A DNA stretch of 64,000 bases from Metridium senile (GCA_949775045.1 OX459102.1:4419533-4483532); one strand, 5' to 3'. Counted from the first letter of the stretch, positions 11,629 to 22,240 are shown. Numbers and translations are program-made. Notes: generated by a model from the sequence alone, not told the origin.

Positions 11629-11675
11629 GGCGGGTAGCGGGTAGTGGGTAAAGGGTAGCGGGTAGCTGGTAACGG
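11629..11675. repeat. GGGTAGCGGGTAGC minisatellite, left inverted partner
   Basis: Variants of GGGTAGC and GGGTAAA in tandem. The reverse-complement version (ACCCGCTACCC) is at 14199-14262, so the 2.5 kb between them is bracketed by inverted arrays. Confidence 0.75.
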
Positions 11676-12770
11676 TAAAAGTATAAATAAATTAAAAAAT
11701 CAATAAATAATACAATAATGATAATTTAATACAATACAATATAATACAATACATATAATACAATAACCACACAAATATAGATATTGAACAAAAATAACGA
11801 GATGTTGGTACTTATGGTGATAGAGTAGAGGCCAACAGTGAGGTTTTCTCGGAGGATGAGCCATACAAACTGCTAATGGTAAAATATACTGCGGCAACCA
11901 ATGCACTTGTTATGGCTGCAAGGGATGGGTGCGCGAAAAGCCATCCTCGCAAGCCCCTCCTGCTGCTTATTATATTTTAATGATGCATCGAGAACGAAGA
12001 GTGTTCAGGAAACGGTGAAATTAAAGTGAGAATAACAACGGCGGTCGAGAGAGTATTCTTTCACACCACAGAGGCATGCTGTACTTACCTTAAAGATAAT
12101 TGTTTCGGACGAAGTTTTGGGCCAGTTGAAAGACGGCCACAAGCTAGTGTCTTCTTTTCAACGAGTTTGGAGTGAATTTTTCATGGCGTGCCGTTTCTAA
12201 GTTGCAATATTTACGTTATAGTTTCTTTTATAGTTTGTGTTATTTTTTGTCAGACATTTAGGCAAATTAGATACATAAAAAGATGAAAAAATAATTTTTC
12301 TATCATTTTCAATAATTAAGATCAAAAGAAGCGATAATAAATATAGTATTTGGAGTGGTTTTTAGCGGTATTTAGTTCGATCTTGTTCATTTTAGTTAGT
12401 ACACTTTGGTTCACGTTAATAAACGCGCATACTCTATGTTGCACGATTTTAATGTTTGTACAGTAATTTTTTTAACACATAAAACCTGATATTAAATTGA
12501 GTGGTAATAAATTAAAACATGACCTTAAAACATGAGTTTAAGTATCATTTATTTTTAACGTCCACAACAAAAGAGAACATTGAGAGTTATATTTTAAAGT
12601 GCCTATGAAACAAAAATATACCACCTCTTTTTATTCCATCAATGGAAACTACAATCTATGTGTGTTCATTTCAAAAAAAAAAATCTGAAAATTTTAAAAA
12701 GATTATATGTTTTTTTGCTTTCGCGCAAGAGCTATATGATGATAAATATGGGACAGGAGCCTGGTACCGA

Positions 12771-12790
12771 GTGACGTCATCAGTTGTGTT
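12771..12790. promoter_or_regulatory. CRE-like promoter motif, copy 1
   Basis: The 20-bp sequence gtgacgtcatcagttgtgtt contains the palindromic cAMP-response/ATF site TGACGTCA. It lies about 100 bp before the ATG at 12888. An exact inverted copy is at 13808-13827. Confidence 0.45.
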
Positions 12791-12887
12791 TGGCTTCTTG
12801 ACTTCCAAAGCGGACAAAGCGTGTGTTTCACTTCGACCTTCGTCAATCTTTTATTAGTTCAATACTTTGATTTTTTAAGTCTTAAAT

Positions 12888-13041
12888 ATGTCTTCAAGTG
12901 AACCTCAGACATCCTCATCTTCATCTGAGGAAGACAGAGGGTCTAGAATTTCAGAAAATAACGAAGTAGAAAGCGTTTTTCTACCGTATGTAGACGATCC
13001 GCTTGCAGTGTTTGTGTTTGTGTTTCATCTTTCGGTTATTA
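12888..13041 (+). CDS. Acidic serine-rich N-terminal exon, partial
   Basis: ATG at 12888 opens MSSSEPQTSSSSSEED, then an acidic stretch and VFLPYVDDPLA. A Ser/acidic leader followed by a PYxxEPLA-like motif is a recurrent first-exon arrangement in invertebrate gene families, but I cannot name this one. The reading frame runs into repeat copy 2 at about 13042, which suggests the gene was broken by the repeat or that a donor lies just upstream (around 13010-13020). Confidence 0.3.
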
Positions 13042-13198
13042 AAGCGCTTTCAAAACTGATCACAACTCGGCACTGAATAACTCGGCGAAAACTTACATTT
13101 TTCAAATTTATTATTTAACTAATGAAAGGTTTATTATCATAATTGGAGTGTTAAGGTTTAATCATACACAGAATAACATGTGTTTTATTACGTGATTT

Positions 13199-13595
13199 GA
13201 ATCGAAGTGTTGTGTTTGTGTCTAGGTCCGGCCGGGCGCCGGGCGCTTTCAAAACTGATCGCTTGTCGGCAATAAATTCGGCTAAAAGTTACATTTGTCG
13301 AACTTATTATCACACTAATACATTAGTTAAAGGTATATTACCATTATTGGAGTGTGTTTGATTCAAGTAAACACCGTAATACCGTAAAAAATCAGTTTAT
13401 TTCGTATATTTGTGTGTATAACTACGTTACGCTTAAGACGATTTTTTTCTAAGTATATATGTGTATTATATTATATCCTTATGTATATTGTATACATACA
13501 TCTTATCTATCATTTATAAAGCTCGAACTGACTGTACGCTAGCTCGAAACGACTTATAATAAAGAGCTCGAAAACGAGAAAGCTCGAAACGACCC
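13199..13595. repeat. AGCTCGAAACGAC short repeats and AT-rich filler
   Basis: Four variants of AGCTCGAAACGAC lie at 13519-13595. Upstream are repeat copies 2 and 3 and AT-rich sequence without coding signal. Confidence 0.6.
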
Positions 13596-13599
13596 TGGA

Positions 13600-13786
13600 A
13601 GCCCTACACTGGTCGATGTCTGTGGATGAATTTCGTCCATTTCCTTCAAGTAGTCTCATCTGAAGGAAACGTGTGCATGGATATGTTCGGAACTAAACTA
13701 TTATTGGTGCAACTGACGTTTCCTGGCCCTCCAGCTACACAAAATTTGCCACTAACTCTTCTTTTACTTTCGCTTCCAGTCGCCAT
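13600..13786 (-). pseudogene. THAP-domain first exon with nonsense codon
   Basis: The ATG at 13786 opens MATGSESKRRVSGKFCVAGG, continuing with NVSCTNNS, ISMHTFPSDETT, a TGA stop, then RKWTKFIHRHRP. This order (C-x6-8-C, SMHxFP, RKWxxF, HRH) is the N-terminal half of a THAP zinc finger, a DNA-binding module found in animal transcription regulators and P-element-type transposases. The TGA sits where the family usually has a charged residue, so a CGA to TGA change is a likely cause. A TAG follows soon after. The rest of the C2CH finger is not visible nearby. The start lies 22-41 bp from CRE-like motif copy 2 and is divergent to the ORF at 13852. Confidence 0.55.
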
Positions 13787-13807
13787 GTTGAGATCACTCG
13801 AGCATTG

Positions 13808-13827
13808 AACACAACTGATGACGTCAC
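13808..13827. promoter_or_regulatory. CRE-like promoter motif, copy 2 (inverted)
   Basis: Exact reverse complement of the motif at 12771-12790, again with TGACGTCA. It lies between the divergent THAP exon (start 13786, minus) and the ORF at 13852 (plus). Its position fits a bidirectional promoter. Confidence 0.5.
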
Positions 13828-13851
13828 AAGTCTGTTTTGACCGAGCGGAAA

Positions 13852-13962
13852 ATGTCTCAAATTTTTAGATCGGAATGCCATTATTCAACCCATTTAAAAG
13901 TATACTTTCCTTGGACCAATTTCGATGAAATTTTCGCAATCAATCCGAAAACTCAAAAGGTT
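13852..13962 (+). CDS. Short first-exon-like ORF, unidentified
   Basis: MSQIFRSECHYSTHLKVYFP continues with WTNFDEIFAINPKTQK, and a GT follows directly (AAAAG|GTTTTT), a possible donor. It lies on the other side of the CRE-like motif from the THAP exon. No family is recognised. Confidence 0.25.
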
Positions 13963-14198
13963 TTTAAATATGTGTTTTTCTATTATCTGAAATTTCTATT
14001 TCATAGGCACTTTAAGTTTTTTTTAAGTTAACATGAATTGATATACTTTCCGTTTACTTAAAGCATAATTATGTTTTCTCGACGTCTAAACTTCTCAGCG
14101 TTTGCAAAAAAAAACATATTAAGTCAGTTATAATATTTTTCACTATTATTATTTTAGCTTACTAGTATTCTGGACATCATAATAATCAGGTTTTTGCG

Positions 14199-14262
14199 TT
14201 ACCCTTACCCGCTACCCTTTACCCGCTACCCTTCACCCGCTACCCGCGTTTTAGACCCGCCG
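14199..14262. repeat. ACCCGCTACCC minisatellite, right inverted partner
   Basis: Tandem ACCCGCTACCCTT variants, complementary to the array at 11629-11675. Confidence 0.75.
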
Positions 14263-14787
14263 ACTTCTTAATTAAAGCGCTTTCAAAACTGATCACTTCT
14301 AGTTTATAAACTAGGGAAAACTTACATTTGTCAAACTTATTATAACACTAATACATTAATTAAAGGTTTATTTACATTATTGGAGTGTTTAGGTTTAATC
14401 ATACACAGAATAATATGTGTTTTATTACGTGATTTGAATCGAAATAGTTGTGTATGTGTTTCGGCCCGGCGGTTCTTAGCTTATTTGAAGCTCTTTCAAA
14501 ACTGATCAGTTCTAGGTAATAAACTAGACGGAAACTTACATTTGTCAAACTTATTATAACACTAATACATTAGTTAAAGGTTTATTTACATTATTGAAGT
14601 GTTTAGGTTTAATTATACACAGAATAACATGTGTTTTATTACGTGATTTGAATCGAAATACTGTTGTGTATGTGTTTCAATGCTAACCGCTTTTCCTTTC
14701 GTCATAAACTTTCGTAACTCGCAAATGAACTCGGCGAAAACTTAAATTTGTCAAACTTATTATAAGTGTTATAACACTAAGTGTTTA

Positions 14788-15024
14788 CTATACGTCTACG
14801 TCTTTGACCGCTTCCTTCATAGCAAGCTTTTGTCTTTTTGAATATTTTGCGGATTTAAAGTCGCCTTGTCTCATCTTCCCTCTTTTCTTATAGAAATCTT
14901 GAAAACTCATTGTATTTGATGATGATCCTGCACTTGTGGAGGATGTACTAGCAGTCACTGGAGATTGATTTGCAGACCTTTCCGGATTTGTAATGACTCG
15001 TGAAACTTTTGCAAGTTTTGACAT
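14788..15024 (-). CDS. Small Ser/Thr-rich basic ORF with SFQDFYKKR motif
   Basis: 78 codons: a Ser/Thr/Ala-rich middle (TASTSSTSAGSSS), then MSFQDFYKKRGKMRQGDFKS and a Lys-rich tail. I associate an SFxxFxKxKxxxRQxxFK motif with the N-terminal exon of a large uncharacterised invertebrate family, but the link is from memory. The ORF ends inside repeat copy 6. It is divergent to the small ORF at 15329. It could be a first exon or a remnant. Confidence 0.35.
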   Translation of the reverse strand: MSKLAKVSRVITNPERSANQSPVTASTSSTSAGSSSNTMSFQDFYKKRGKMRQGDFKSAKYSKRQKLAMKEAVKDVDV

Positions 15025-15328
15025 TTTCTAGATTGTATGTACTATACTATATGTACTATAGTGTGCTAGTAAGGCTAACTAATCACTCCACTTCCAGTCA
15101 GTTCCAGTTGAAAAAGAACAAGTGGACCTAAAAACGTGTTTGAAATGAGCCTTGAATCATGTGTTAAAAGTGCCGGCACACATCCAAACGTATCAACAGT
15201 CGGCATATTTTGATTTCTTGTTTGCAGTGCGCTGACTGTTTTTGCAATCACTCAGGGCATGCACGCTCCAAAAATCAGCACGTTCTGGTCAGCGGCTAAT
15301 CGTTCAAAACCTGTGAACAATTTTCAAA
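15025..15328. promoter_or_regulatory. Possible bidirectional promoter; has a paralogue at 59.2 kb
   Basis: The 300 bp between the two divergent ORFs. About 140 bp (15120-15265, ctaaaaacgtgtt to gactgtttttgcaatcactc) recurs with roughly 75-80% identity at about 59235-59420, so it is part of a duplicated or mobile segment. Confidence 0.35.
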
Positions 15329-15463
15329 ATGCCGTCCTTCACAGTGGAGGAGGCTCGTGAGAAAATCTTGGAAGACGACATTTTAAGTGAAGATGATGAA
15401 GAAATTGAAAAGGTCTTGAGTTCAGGAAAACTTAGAAGGATCTCTGAACTCGTGGTTAGATAG
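15329..15463 (+). CDS. 44-residue acidic ORF
   Basis: ATG in a reasonable context (ttcaaaATGC) opens MPSFTVEEAREKILEDDILS followed by EDDEEIEKVLSSGKL. It is charged and probably helical, with no recognised family. It could be a small protein or a first exon whose continuation is lost. Confidence 0.3.
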   Translation: MPSFTVEEAREKILEDDILSEDDEEIEKVLSSGKLRRISELVVR

Positions 15464-15654
15464 TTTTCCTGCTTGTTAAGGGTTTAATAGGGGTTGAAGG
15501 GTTTTATAGGGTTTAATAGCTTTTTATGGAACTTGGCAAAGAGGTGATGCAGCCGATTGTGATATAATGTTAAGTGAGTTGTAGACAAGGTGAACTACAA
15601 CCTAATGAACGAACAAAAGGTAAATTTAAATTTAAGTGAATTGTAGACAAGGTT

Positions 15655-16595
15655 AGCCTGAGAAAACAGACGTTGTTTCGCTCCTCGTCCCGCGAAACTA
15701 ACGTCTGAGCAACGAGCTGGGAAATTTCATACTGATGACGTAGCGCTACCGAGATCCGGGTAGCGTCTGTGATTGGTTGAATATGAACATCAATACATTA
15801 GCACACGAACTGCGTGTGGCCGGCTTCTTGATCTCTATAATATGTAGAAACTTTGGTTCTGATTTTGATGTATGCTATACACATAAATTGATTATGTATA
15901 ATGGTTAAAGTTTATTGAATACACGATACCAAGCAGTGGAATTGAATGTATTTTGTCGTTTGATAACGGCTCTCAGAGAGCCGCTACGCAGGCTAGTCGT
16001 TTGACTTTACGTAAACATGTAAACATGTACAATTCTTCATACCTCTATAAGACTTGTCTCCGTCAGTAAAGAAAACAAAATGTCTTCTTAAAAGTATTGA
16101 AAGCATCGAGGGATAATAAGATCGGATTTTTGAAGCAATCGGCCTTCGAATAAGCATCATTATTCTGCTAGCCACGTTAACCGTTTGGGCATGTTTTCTA
16201 CACTAAACTATAATGTCCTGCCTCGATCTTGTTGGAAACTCACTCGGACTGATCTGAAAAGACATGAGCTGCACTAAGGTTAGGATTTTCCAGATACTTT
16301 ACTTGTTCTTTCATTGGATGACTAGTATGGCGTGGTTCCACCATGCCATATTATGTCAGGTATGCTTCAACAAAGCCATAGATAGATTTTTTCCTGAAAC
16401 CCAGTTGACTTATTCAACCACATCGCGTCTATAATTAAGATTTTAAACAACTCGGAATCCACAGCCAGTTCGATTATTAAAACGACCGATGCTGGATATC
16501 CAGTACGTCATCAGTATGGAATTTCCTGGCTCGTTGCTCAGATGTTAGTTTCGCGGGGGGACGAGGAGTGAAACAACGTCTGTTTTCTCAGGCTA
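15655..16595. mobile_element. Mutator-like MITE with 90-bp TIRs and 9-bp TSD
   Basis: The ends AGCCTGAGAAAACAGACG and the complementary CGTCTGTTTTCTCAGGCT extend as about 90-bp imperfect inverted repeats (15655-15743 and 16505-16595). Both flanks carry AGACAAGGT, a 9-bp target duplication. It lies inside a two-copy direct repeat (gtagacaaggtgaactacaa, gaacgaacaaaaggtaaat) whose uninterrupted copy at about 15580 shows the empty site. Long TIRs with a 9-bp TSD fit the Mutator superfamily. There is no transposase, and the 60-codon frame inside is not credible. The end motif resembles abundant coral and anemone MITEs. Confidence 0.8.
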
Positions 16596-17089
16596 AGACA
16601 AGGTGCACTACAACCTACTAAACGAACAAAAGGTAAATTTAAATTTAAATGGCTACAAATAAAAATAGGCATTAATTATATTGTGATTTCTTTAGTACTT
16701 TTCTTATACATTTTATTCTTTTCTTTTCAATTTAAGTAAATAAATCCGGTAAGATATCGCATATTAGTCATTATCTTTTAAGTTGCAGACATCGCTGTAG
16801 AACGAAATTTCAGTAAACTAAGAGCTCTCATACACAGAGCGGCACAAAAACCCCAGAAAAAGAACCATACCAGCTACAAGTATCTTCCTTCAGATTACTA
16901 AATTTTAAATATCGAGCATTATTTCACTTCGCACAAAGGAATTTTTTGAAGTGACCCTAGTTTATCACATGGCGTCGAGGTGCTCAACGGAAAAGAACCC
17001 ACTTCATTTCAAATTCAAAAAAAGAAGCTGAATGTTGTCCATAACATCGTTAAAAGAATGCTTTAAAAGTTTATGAGATTAGATGATTC
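16596..17089. other. Non-coding
   Basis: Starts with the second half of the 73-bp direct repeat that hosts the MITE. Then AT-rich sequence with no supported gene. Confidence 0.45.
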
Positions 17090-18029
17090 TTAGAATATCT
17101 TAATACCAAAACATGAGCTGATTCGAATTTTTGAATGTTGCCGGTGAATTGAGATTTTGTTTGATTCTACATCCTTTCTTAAATATTTTTGGACAAGAGC
17201 ACAAGCATTATTTTTCAAAAGCATTGGCTCAACATGAGCACGGTTAATGAATTCACCCAGAAGGGGATTGAATTCCTGTCTACTTTTCAAGGAGGAAATG
17301 AGTTCAGTGACCTTAACTCTACTCATTTTCTTGCCAAGTTTCTTTTTAGCACACAACGTTTTTCCACCTTAACCCTTTCAACTACTTGAAGTCTCCTATT
17401 ATACTTCCATGGTTTCCAGATGTTATCTTTTTCTTTTCCAAATATACCATCACGGATTTTTCCATTGGATGTTGATACATCTGCAAAAAAAGAGAAATAT
17501 TTGGCAGCATTGTTTAACTTTCCAGTTTAGAATGCCAACATTTTGTCATTTGGTAACTCAGATATTTTAAATCTGACATTAACATTACTGCCATTAATAT
17601 CAATGTTGTATGATTGTTGCTCTACAGTCTTGATTTCTGAAATAAGAAGATGTATATATCTTTGGTCAGGAAGAGCATTTTCAGAGCAATTAGCTCCAAA
17701 ATGAAGAATGTTTTCATTCACTATAGTATACTGTGACACTTCTACAAATATTTTCATTTGATGTTTCATATTTTTGTAATTCTTTATATTTCTTTTAGGT
17801 AATTTTTTTTTGATTTTTTACTGGATGGCAACATTGAATTAATAACATCTTGATGGCAGCGATGAAAGGCACAATCCATCAACTCAATAGATGCTGCTCT
17901 GTCAGTGTCACCTTGTATAGTCTTGGCTGCCTTGAACGTCTCGTTTCTTTTTCTAATTATAGTATCACCTAGGGTTATCTTTTGGTCTTCGTTTAGCTGT
18001 GTGGCATTTCTCTTCATGCGAGAAATCAA
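17090..18029 (-). pseudogene. Broken gene of an uncharacterised invertebrate family
   Basis: Minus-strand frames 18029-17784, 17769-17527 and 17356-17090 read as successive pieces of one protein. Landmarks are ATQLNEDQKITLGDTIIRKR, LPNDKMLAF then TAA, TGKLNNAAKYFSFFADVSTS, a KYNRRLQVVERVKVEKRC stretch, a frameshift near 17345, then SRQEFNPLLGEFINRAHVEP and KNNACALVQKYL. The order resembles a large family of unknown function in cnidarians and other invertebrates (NNAxKYFSxFA, then a xPLxGxxxxxxHVxPxxxKNNA block). At least one stop and one frameshift indicate decay. The recognition is from memory and no biochemical role can be given. Confidence 0.45.
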
Positions 18030-18289
18030 AGGTCAAATTAAAAACAAAAACAAAACGAGAGTTGTGGTTTGGACTACAAAGAATCGAGATATGACGTTTT
18101 CAGAACAATTGAGATTACAACGAAAAACATTTACCAAGCACTATTTCAAACGGTCAAGAGGTACAATTATAAAAAAATCAAAAAAATGAAGGAAAAAAAC
18201 GACTTTTGTTTACCAAGCATACTTTACTTGCTTGGTATCGTTGCAAAGTGCTGACTCAGCACAACAATTTCCCGCCATCTGATTAATCA

Positions 18290-18440
18290 TCACTCCGAAT
18301 CCTGGGTCACCGTATGTATGCACATGTTTGCATAGTCAGTAAGAGTAGTAACAATTCTTCCTCATTTCCCCGGAACTTGAACCAGCTGAAGTCATTTTTT
18401 TTTGGGTTCACATGTAATTTCTTCAAACCTGGAATGGAGC
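18290..18440. repeat. Segment paralogous to 59.47-59.66 kb
   Basis: attcttcctcatttccccgg, aacttgaaccagctgaagtc and caaacctggaatggagcata all recur in order at 59520-59650. It is part of the dispersed set shared by 15-19.6 kb and 58.9-59.7 kb. Confidence 0.8.
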
Positions 18441-18768
18441 ATAATATATTTTTAATAAAATTAGTTAAGACAAGAGAAATAGCATAGTATTAATTCTCCT
18501 AGTACAAAGGTTAATCCACGCAAAAAATGGAACATAGTGTTAAAGGATTAAATCTATTGCTTTTTTCAATCCTTTTTTTAATATTAGAAATAAGATTATT
18601 TGTATCTATAGCACTATTTTTGCTAGCTCAATAGAAGGGACATTTAATTGTGTTTGTAAAGAATCAAAATAGAAACAACCACAGAAACTCTCTAAGACCT
18701 CTAGTTAATATATCTGAACCAAACTTTACATCTATTAGACCATAATTAAGATCGAGTGAGTTATTGAG

Positions 18769-19142
18769 CTAGGTTTTTGATGGTTGCGATTCCTGGTCGC
18801 AAAGCACGTCTGGAATTCTCGTTGTAACAGTGTTTGTAATGACTTCCTGGAAATGTATTTGGCTGCATCGGTGCAATAGAAGGAGCTCTTGGCACTGACT
18901 TCCACTCTTGTGGGCAGTGGTAGAAGTAGAAGTTGTAGAAGTAGAAGAATTGCTTCGCTGTTTACTTTTCGGCTTTTGCTTTGGTGAGTAAGACAATTGC
19001 GGATCAATGAGATATCCATTCTCAGCCAAACCCAACAATTGCTTCCCCTTTGATATTGCCTTATTAATCGCAGCATGATGGCTTTTAGCTGTACGTTATG
19101 CAAAGAATGGACCTTTACCTCCTGGTTCAGAACCTGTAACAT
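18769..19142 (-). pseudogene. Low-complexity coding fragment, probable upstream exon
   Basis: Two overlapping minus frames: KGKQLLGLAENGYLIDPQLS, a Ser/Thr-rich linker, then ELLLLHRCSQIHFQEVITNT and a stop. Frames switch within the Ser/Thr stretch, so the exact frame is uncertain. Because it lies upstream on the same strand it may belong with the broken gene at 17.1-18.0 kb. Confidence 0.3.
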
Positions 19143-19359
19143 AATTCTCTATTTTGATGTCAAGAAGTGGTGTGAGAATTTGTGGTGTGTCCGAAACAGA
19201 AAAGTTACAAAGAATGAAACCACACCTTTAGTGCCACCATGTTACCCATTCTATTAAAAATGCTCTTTCATCGTTTGGACTTACAAAGCTATCCATATCA
19301 CCCTGTGCTGAGTTATAACTTTCAACGGTTGTGCTTTTTAGAAGACAGTTGACAGAGTT

Positions 19360-19620
19360 TCAAATCAGATGCACTGTATGCAACCAATTTCTGTGCCGTT
19401 TTATTTTGGTGATCCTTGAAGTGGAATTCACTTTCTTTGATTCGGCTATCATCACCAAAAAACCTTTTGATGCCAGATAAGTTTGTTGCAGCCATATCAC
19501 TGCAACAACTGATGGTATTAAAAAATTGTTTGGATATTCAGAAACATTGCCTAGTCCTAACAAAATATCTGGTTCTTTGCAATTAGGCAATATGTTACTG
19601 TGACGTCATTGTGCTCGGGT
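19360..19620 (-). pseudogene. Gene fragment with a second copy at 58.95 kb
   Basis: A 76-codon frame beginning MPNCKEPDILLGLGNV. Its first about 50 bp (gcaattaggcaatatgttac to cggtcaa-type sequence) recur at 58945-58995 with a gtgacgtcatcgtgctc-like stretch, so both come from one duplicated locus. Function is unknown. Confidence 0.3.
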
Positions 19621-20346
19621 CAATGTTTTTTTAAACAAGTGTTGTTTTTTTGTCTTTTTTATACATACCTTAATTCTATCCCTCAAATGATGTGAGCAAT
19701 ACCGACAGCTGTCTTCTGTGATGTCTTTTGTCATGCCACAGTAACAGTAGTCTGGGTTCTCTAACTTTGTCAACTCCATTCAGACCGTACGTATTCAGAC
19801 GATTATAAACTTGTGATTGAAGTCACTATTAACCAGTATTCGACTTCATTTGTAATTAAACTACACTCAGTGTACTATTAGTTAACATGCTGACAACAAA
19901 GCTTCGTTTATACCTGCTAAAGACATCATTGACCTACCTTTACTTTTCTTTATATCAATTTACTTTCAACAGCAACTGCTACAAACACACAGACAGCACA
20001 GACAGGTACACTCAAGTTTCTGTTGTTGTAGCAGAAATTGACATCTTTCCAATATGCTGGCGATACCATCACTCAACTACCGCCATACATCATTTGTACA
20101 TTTCAATGCCACAGGGGTCAAGGAGTTTTTATTTCCAATCATATATGCATTGTAAATTATATCTTTCAATACGTAAACAACATAAGCATACGACAAGGCT
20201 CTCAGGCTGTAAAATTTAAAAAAAGCCGCATATACATATTAAAATAATAACTTTTATAGCCCAAAATATGATGGGAGTTTCCCTACATTTTCAGAAACTT
20301 ATAAGAGTCACCAACTTCACCTGTTGAATATAGCCTTATTTCTTTT
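19621..20346. other. Non-coding or unassigned
   Basis: The frames at 19887-20219 and 20038-20247 overlap in different registers and resemble nothing I know. I leave them uncalled. Confidence 0.45.
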
Positions 20347-21903
20347 TCACGGCTGGACCTTTCCACAATTCCCCCATGGTGGTTCTTTGGCTTCAGCGTA
20401 AAGTCTTCTGAATAAGTTGTTTACCGTCACGTCTCCTTTGGCCTGTTCCTCCAGCTTCTCGATTCGCTTCAATAGCACACCAACATTTGTCTATAACATA
20501 ATAAAGGGAAGACAACGTAAGCAACTACCCATCGACATGCCAGTTCAGAATCAAAGAAGGGAGGGGGCAATAAGGGCGGGGCAAAAGGGGCTAAAGGACA
20601 ATTGGATTGGAATGGAATGATATGTTATTAATTATGAATTGGATGTAAAAATGTAAAAATATGTATATGCATATTGCTAAATAACGAATTAAAATCTTAA
20701 AATTATATATTAAGTAAAACAGCTACGTAACATGTCATTTTTCAAGTTCTTTTTGAACGCTGTGATTGATGTTGACTTTTTAATTCAACGTTAGTATTAT
20801 TCCATATTTGCACTGCCCTATAACGAAAACTACGTTGACCTGATTTCGTTTTAGATAAGGGAATTTGTGAGGACTCCAAGTTTCGGGTATTACGATCATG
20901 TATTACCTTGCGTTTGCAGAATAGATCACATAAATATGACGGTGCAAGCCTGTTCATACACTTAAACGACATAATAGAGTCTCTATATAATAGATTAGTT
21001 GAATAAGGTACTTGAAATGTTTTTTCGATGTAATTCTCTTAAAAAAATATTCTTTGGAATTTACATTATTCATATATGAATTTAAGACTGACAAGACTGT
21101 TCAACATAAGTAATTCAATTATTATATTTTGTGTTTACCTGAACTAGGTATAGGTACTTTTTCTTGATAAGTACCAAAGTCACGTACAAACTTTCCTTCT
21201 TTTTTCAACTTCTGGTAATACTGTGTAGTAGATAAAAAGAATAAAACAATTAAATCTTGAAAGACTGTATGATTTTATGAATTGTGCATTGTTTTGCTTT
21301 TATAGCTCCAGAGCAAATATAATATCATACAATGCAATAAGATTGATCATTATTTTAAGAATTCCTTATTATATTATTTGGATATATAAATTATAGTTTA
21401 CTTTTTTGATGTTCATTTAATCAAATCATTGTGCATCTGTAATTTTTTTAAAGATTGCTTTATTGGCATGACCTATATATTTCTTTTCGTGCATTGCTAT
21501 AAGCGGAATATATATAGAGTACAATAAAGAAATCACAATTCCAATATACCATTGCTTAATTTAAAATTGTTAATAGGCAGATTGAATAATTATTAGGCAG
21601 TTACATATACATTAAGAACGGTACATGATTTAGAAATGCAATGATTTTATTATATACTTTATATATTTATCGATTTCTATTAAATAAAGTTATTAACATA
21701 ATAGATTATTTTTATTGAATGTTTAAAAATCATATTCTTAAGGCATTAACTTGCCTGAACACGTTCTTTGCAGAATGTGACTTTCTTTAAAATAACTTGC
21801 TTAGCAACTTGGGGGTCTTTATACATTTGTACCATCTATTCCATTGGTAGAGCAGCTCTTACAATGTTTTCAAAATTCGCTAGGAATTTCTTCCCAGTGT
21901 TTC
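20347..21903 (-). pseudogene. Three exons, probable 3' part of the CCHC gene
   Basis: Splice-bounded blocks. 21903-21755 has acceptor AATAG|GAAAC and donor TTCAG|GCAAGT (GC type), and contains KKFLANFENIVRAALPM, a TAG at 21838-21836, then KDPQVAKQVILKKVTFCKER. 21220-21139 reads YYQKLKKEGKFVRDFGTYQE...PIPSSG. The last starts at 20490 (CWCAIEANREAGGTGQRRR in the phase-compatible frame). Incoming phase 1 matches the CCHC exon ending at 25765, and the internal joins are phase 0 then phase 1. The in-frame TAG, and a TGA after QKTLR in the last exon, argue for decay or a wrong exon model. Confidence 0.4.
20716..20972 (-). mobile_element. CR1/L2-like LINE, C-terminal end of ORF2
   Basis: FKCMNRLAPSYLCDLF followed by NTRN, a P-KT-GQRSFRYR block and AVQIWNN is the typical extreme C-terminus of CR1/L2-group non-LTR retrotransposon polyproteins. 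A short frameshifted tail (LKNSFKKDLKN) ends near 20716. It is on the same strand as the LINE at 22.2-24.5 kb, but the reverse transcriptase that should lie between is absent. Confidence 0.65.
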
Positions 21904-22240
21904 CTATTAATAAATTAATAAAATAAAGGAAGGAATTGGAATAATTTTCAATTCCTCTGACATCTCAACAGTCCAACACCTTTTGAAGAGCATTTCGACT
22001 TTTTTATATAACAATTTTAATACTTATATTACGCAAAATACATATGTATATGATATAATGTGCAGTACATGATATAAAATAAAGGTTATAACTAAATATA
22101 GCTATATACTTAAAAGATTATCTATAGAATCTATAATATTACTATTTTTATTCAGAAGTTTCTCACAAACAGTTGTTTGTCAAATGAGGGAATATTTTGC
22201 TGTAGACATGGTTTTCATCTTGCTTTCCAGAGTAGACTGC

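Larger units (their letters stand above)
11464..14785. repeat. Dispersed repeat family, six copies
   Basis: Copies lie at about 11464-11628, 13042-13235, 13244-13365, 14275-14470, 14488-14680 and 14700-14785 (partial). They share caaaactgatcac, cggcgaaaacttacatttgtc, attagttaaaggtttatta, ttattggagtgtttaggtt, acacagaataacatgtg and attacgtgatttgaatcg, most in the same orientation. Full copies are about 190-200 bp. I see no coding capacity and no obvious terminal inverted repeat. They could be a SINE-like or LTR-like unit. Confidence 0.8.

Noticed and set aside
11700..11906. 68-codon minus ORF
   Set aside because: Low-complexity Tyr/Ile/Cys-rich frame from a taatacaata-type AT repeat.
19887..20247. 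Two overlapping plus ORFs
   Set aside because: Different registers over the same DNA, no recognisable motif, no splice sites.
20417..20620. Plus ORF of 67 codons
   Set aside because: Antisense to the splice-bounded minus exon starting at 20490.
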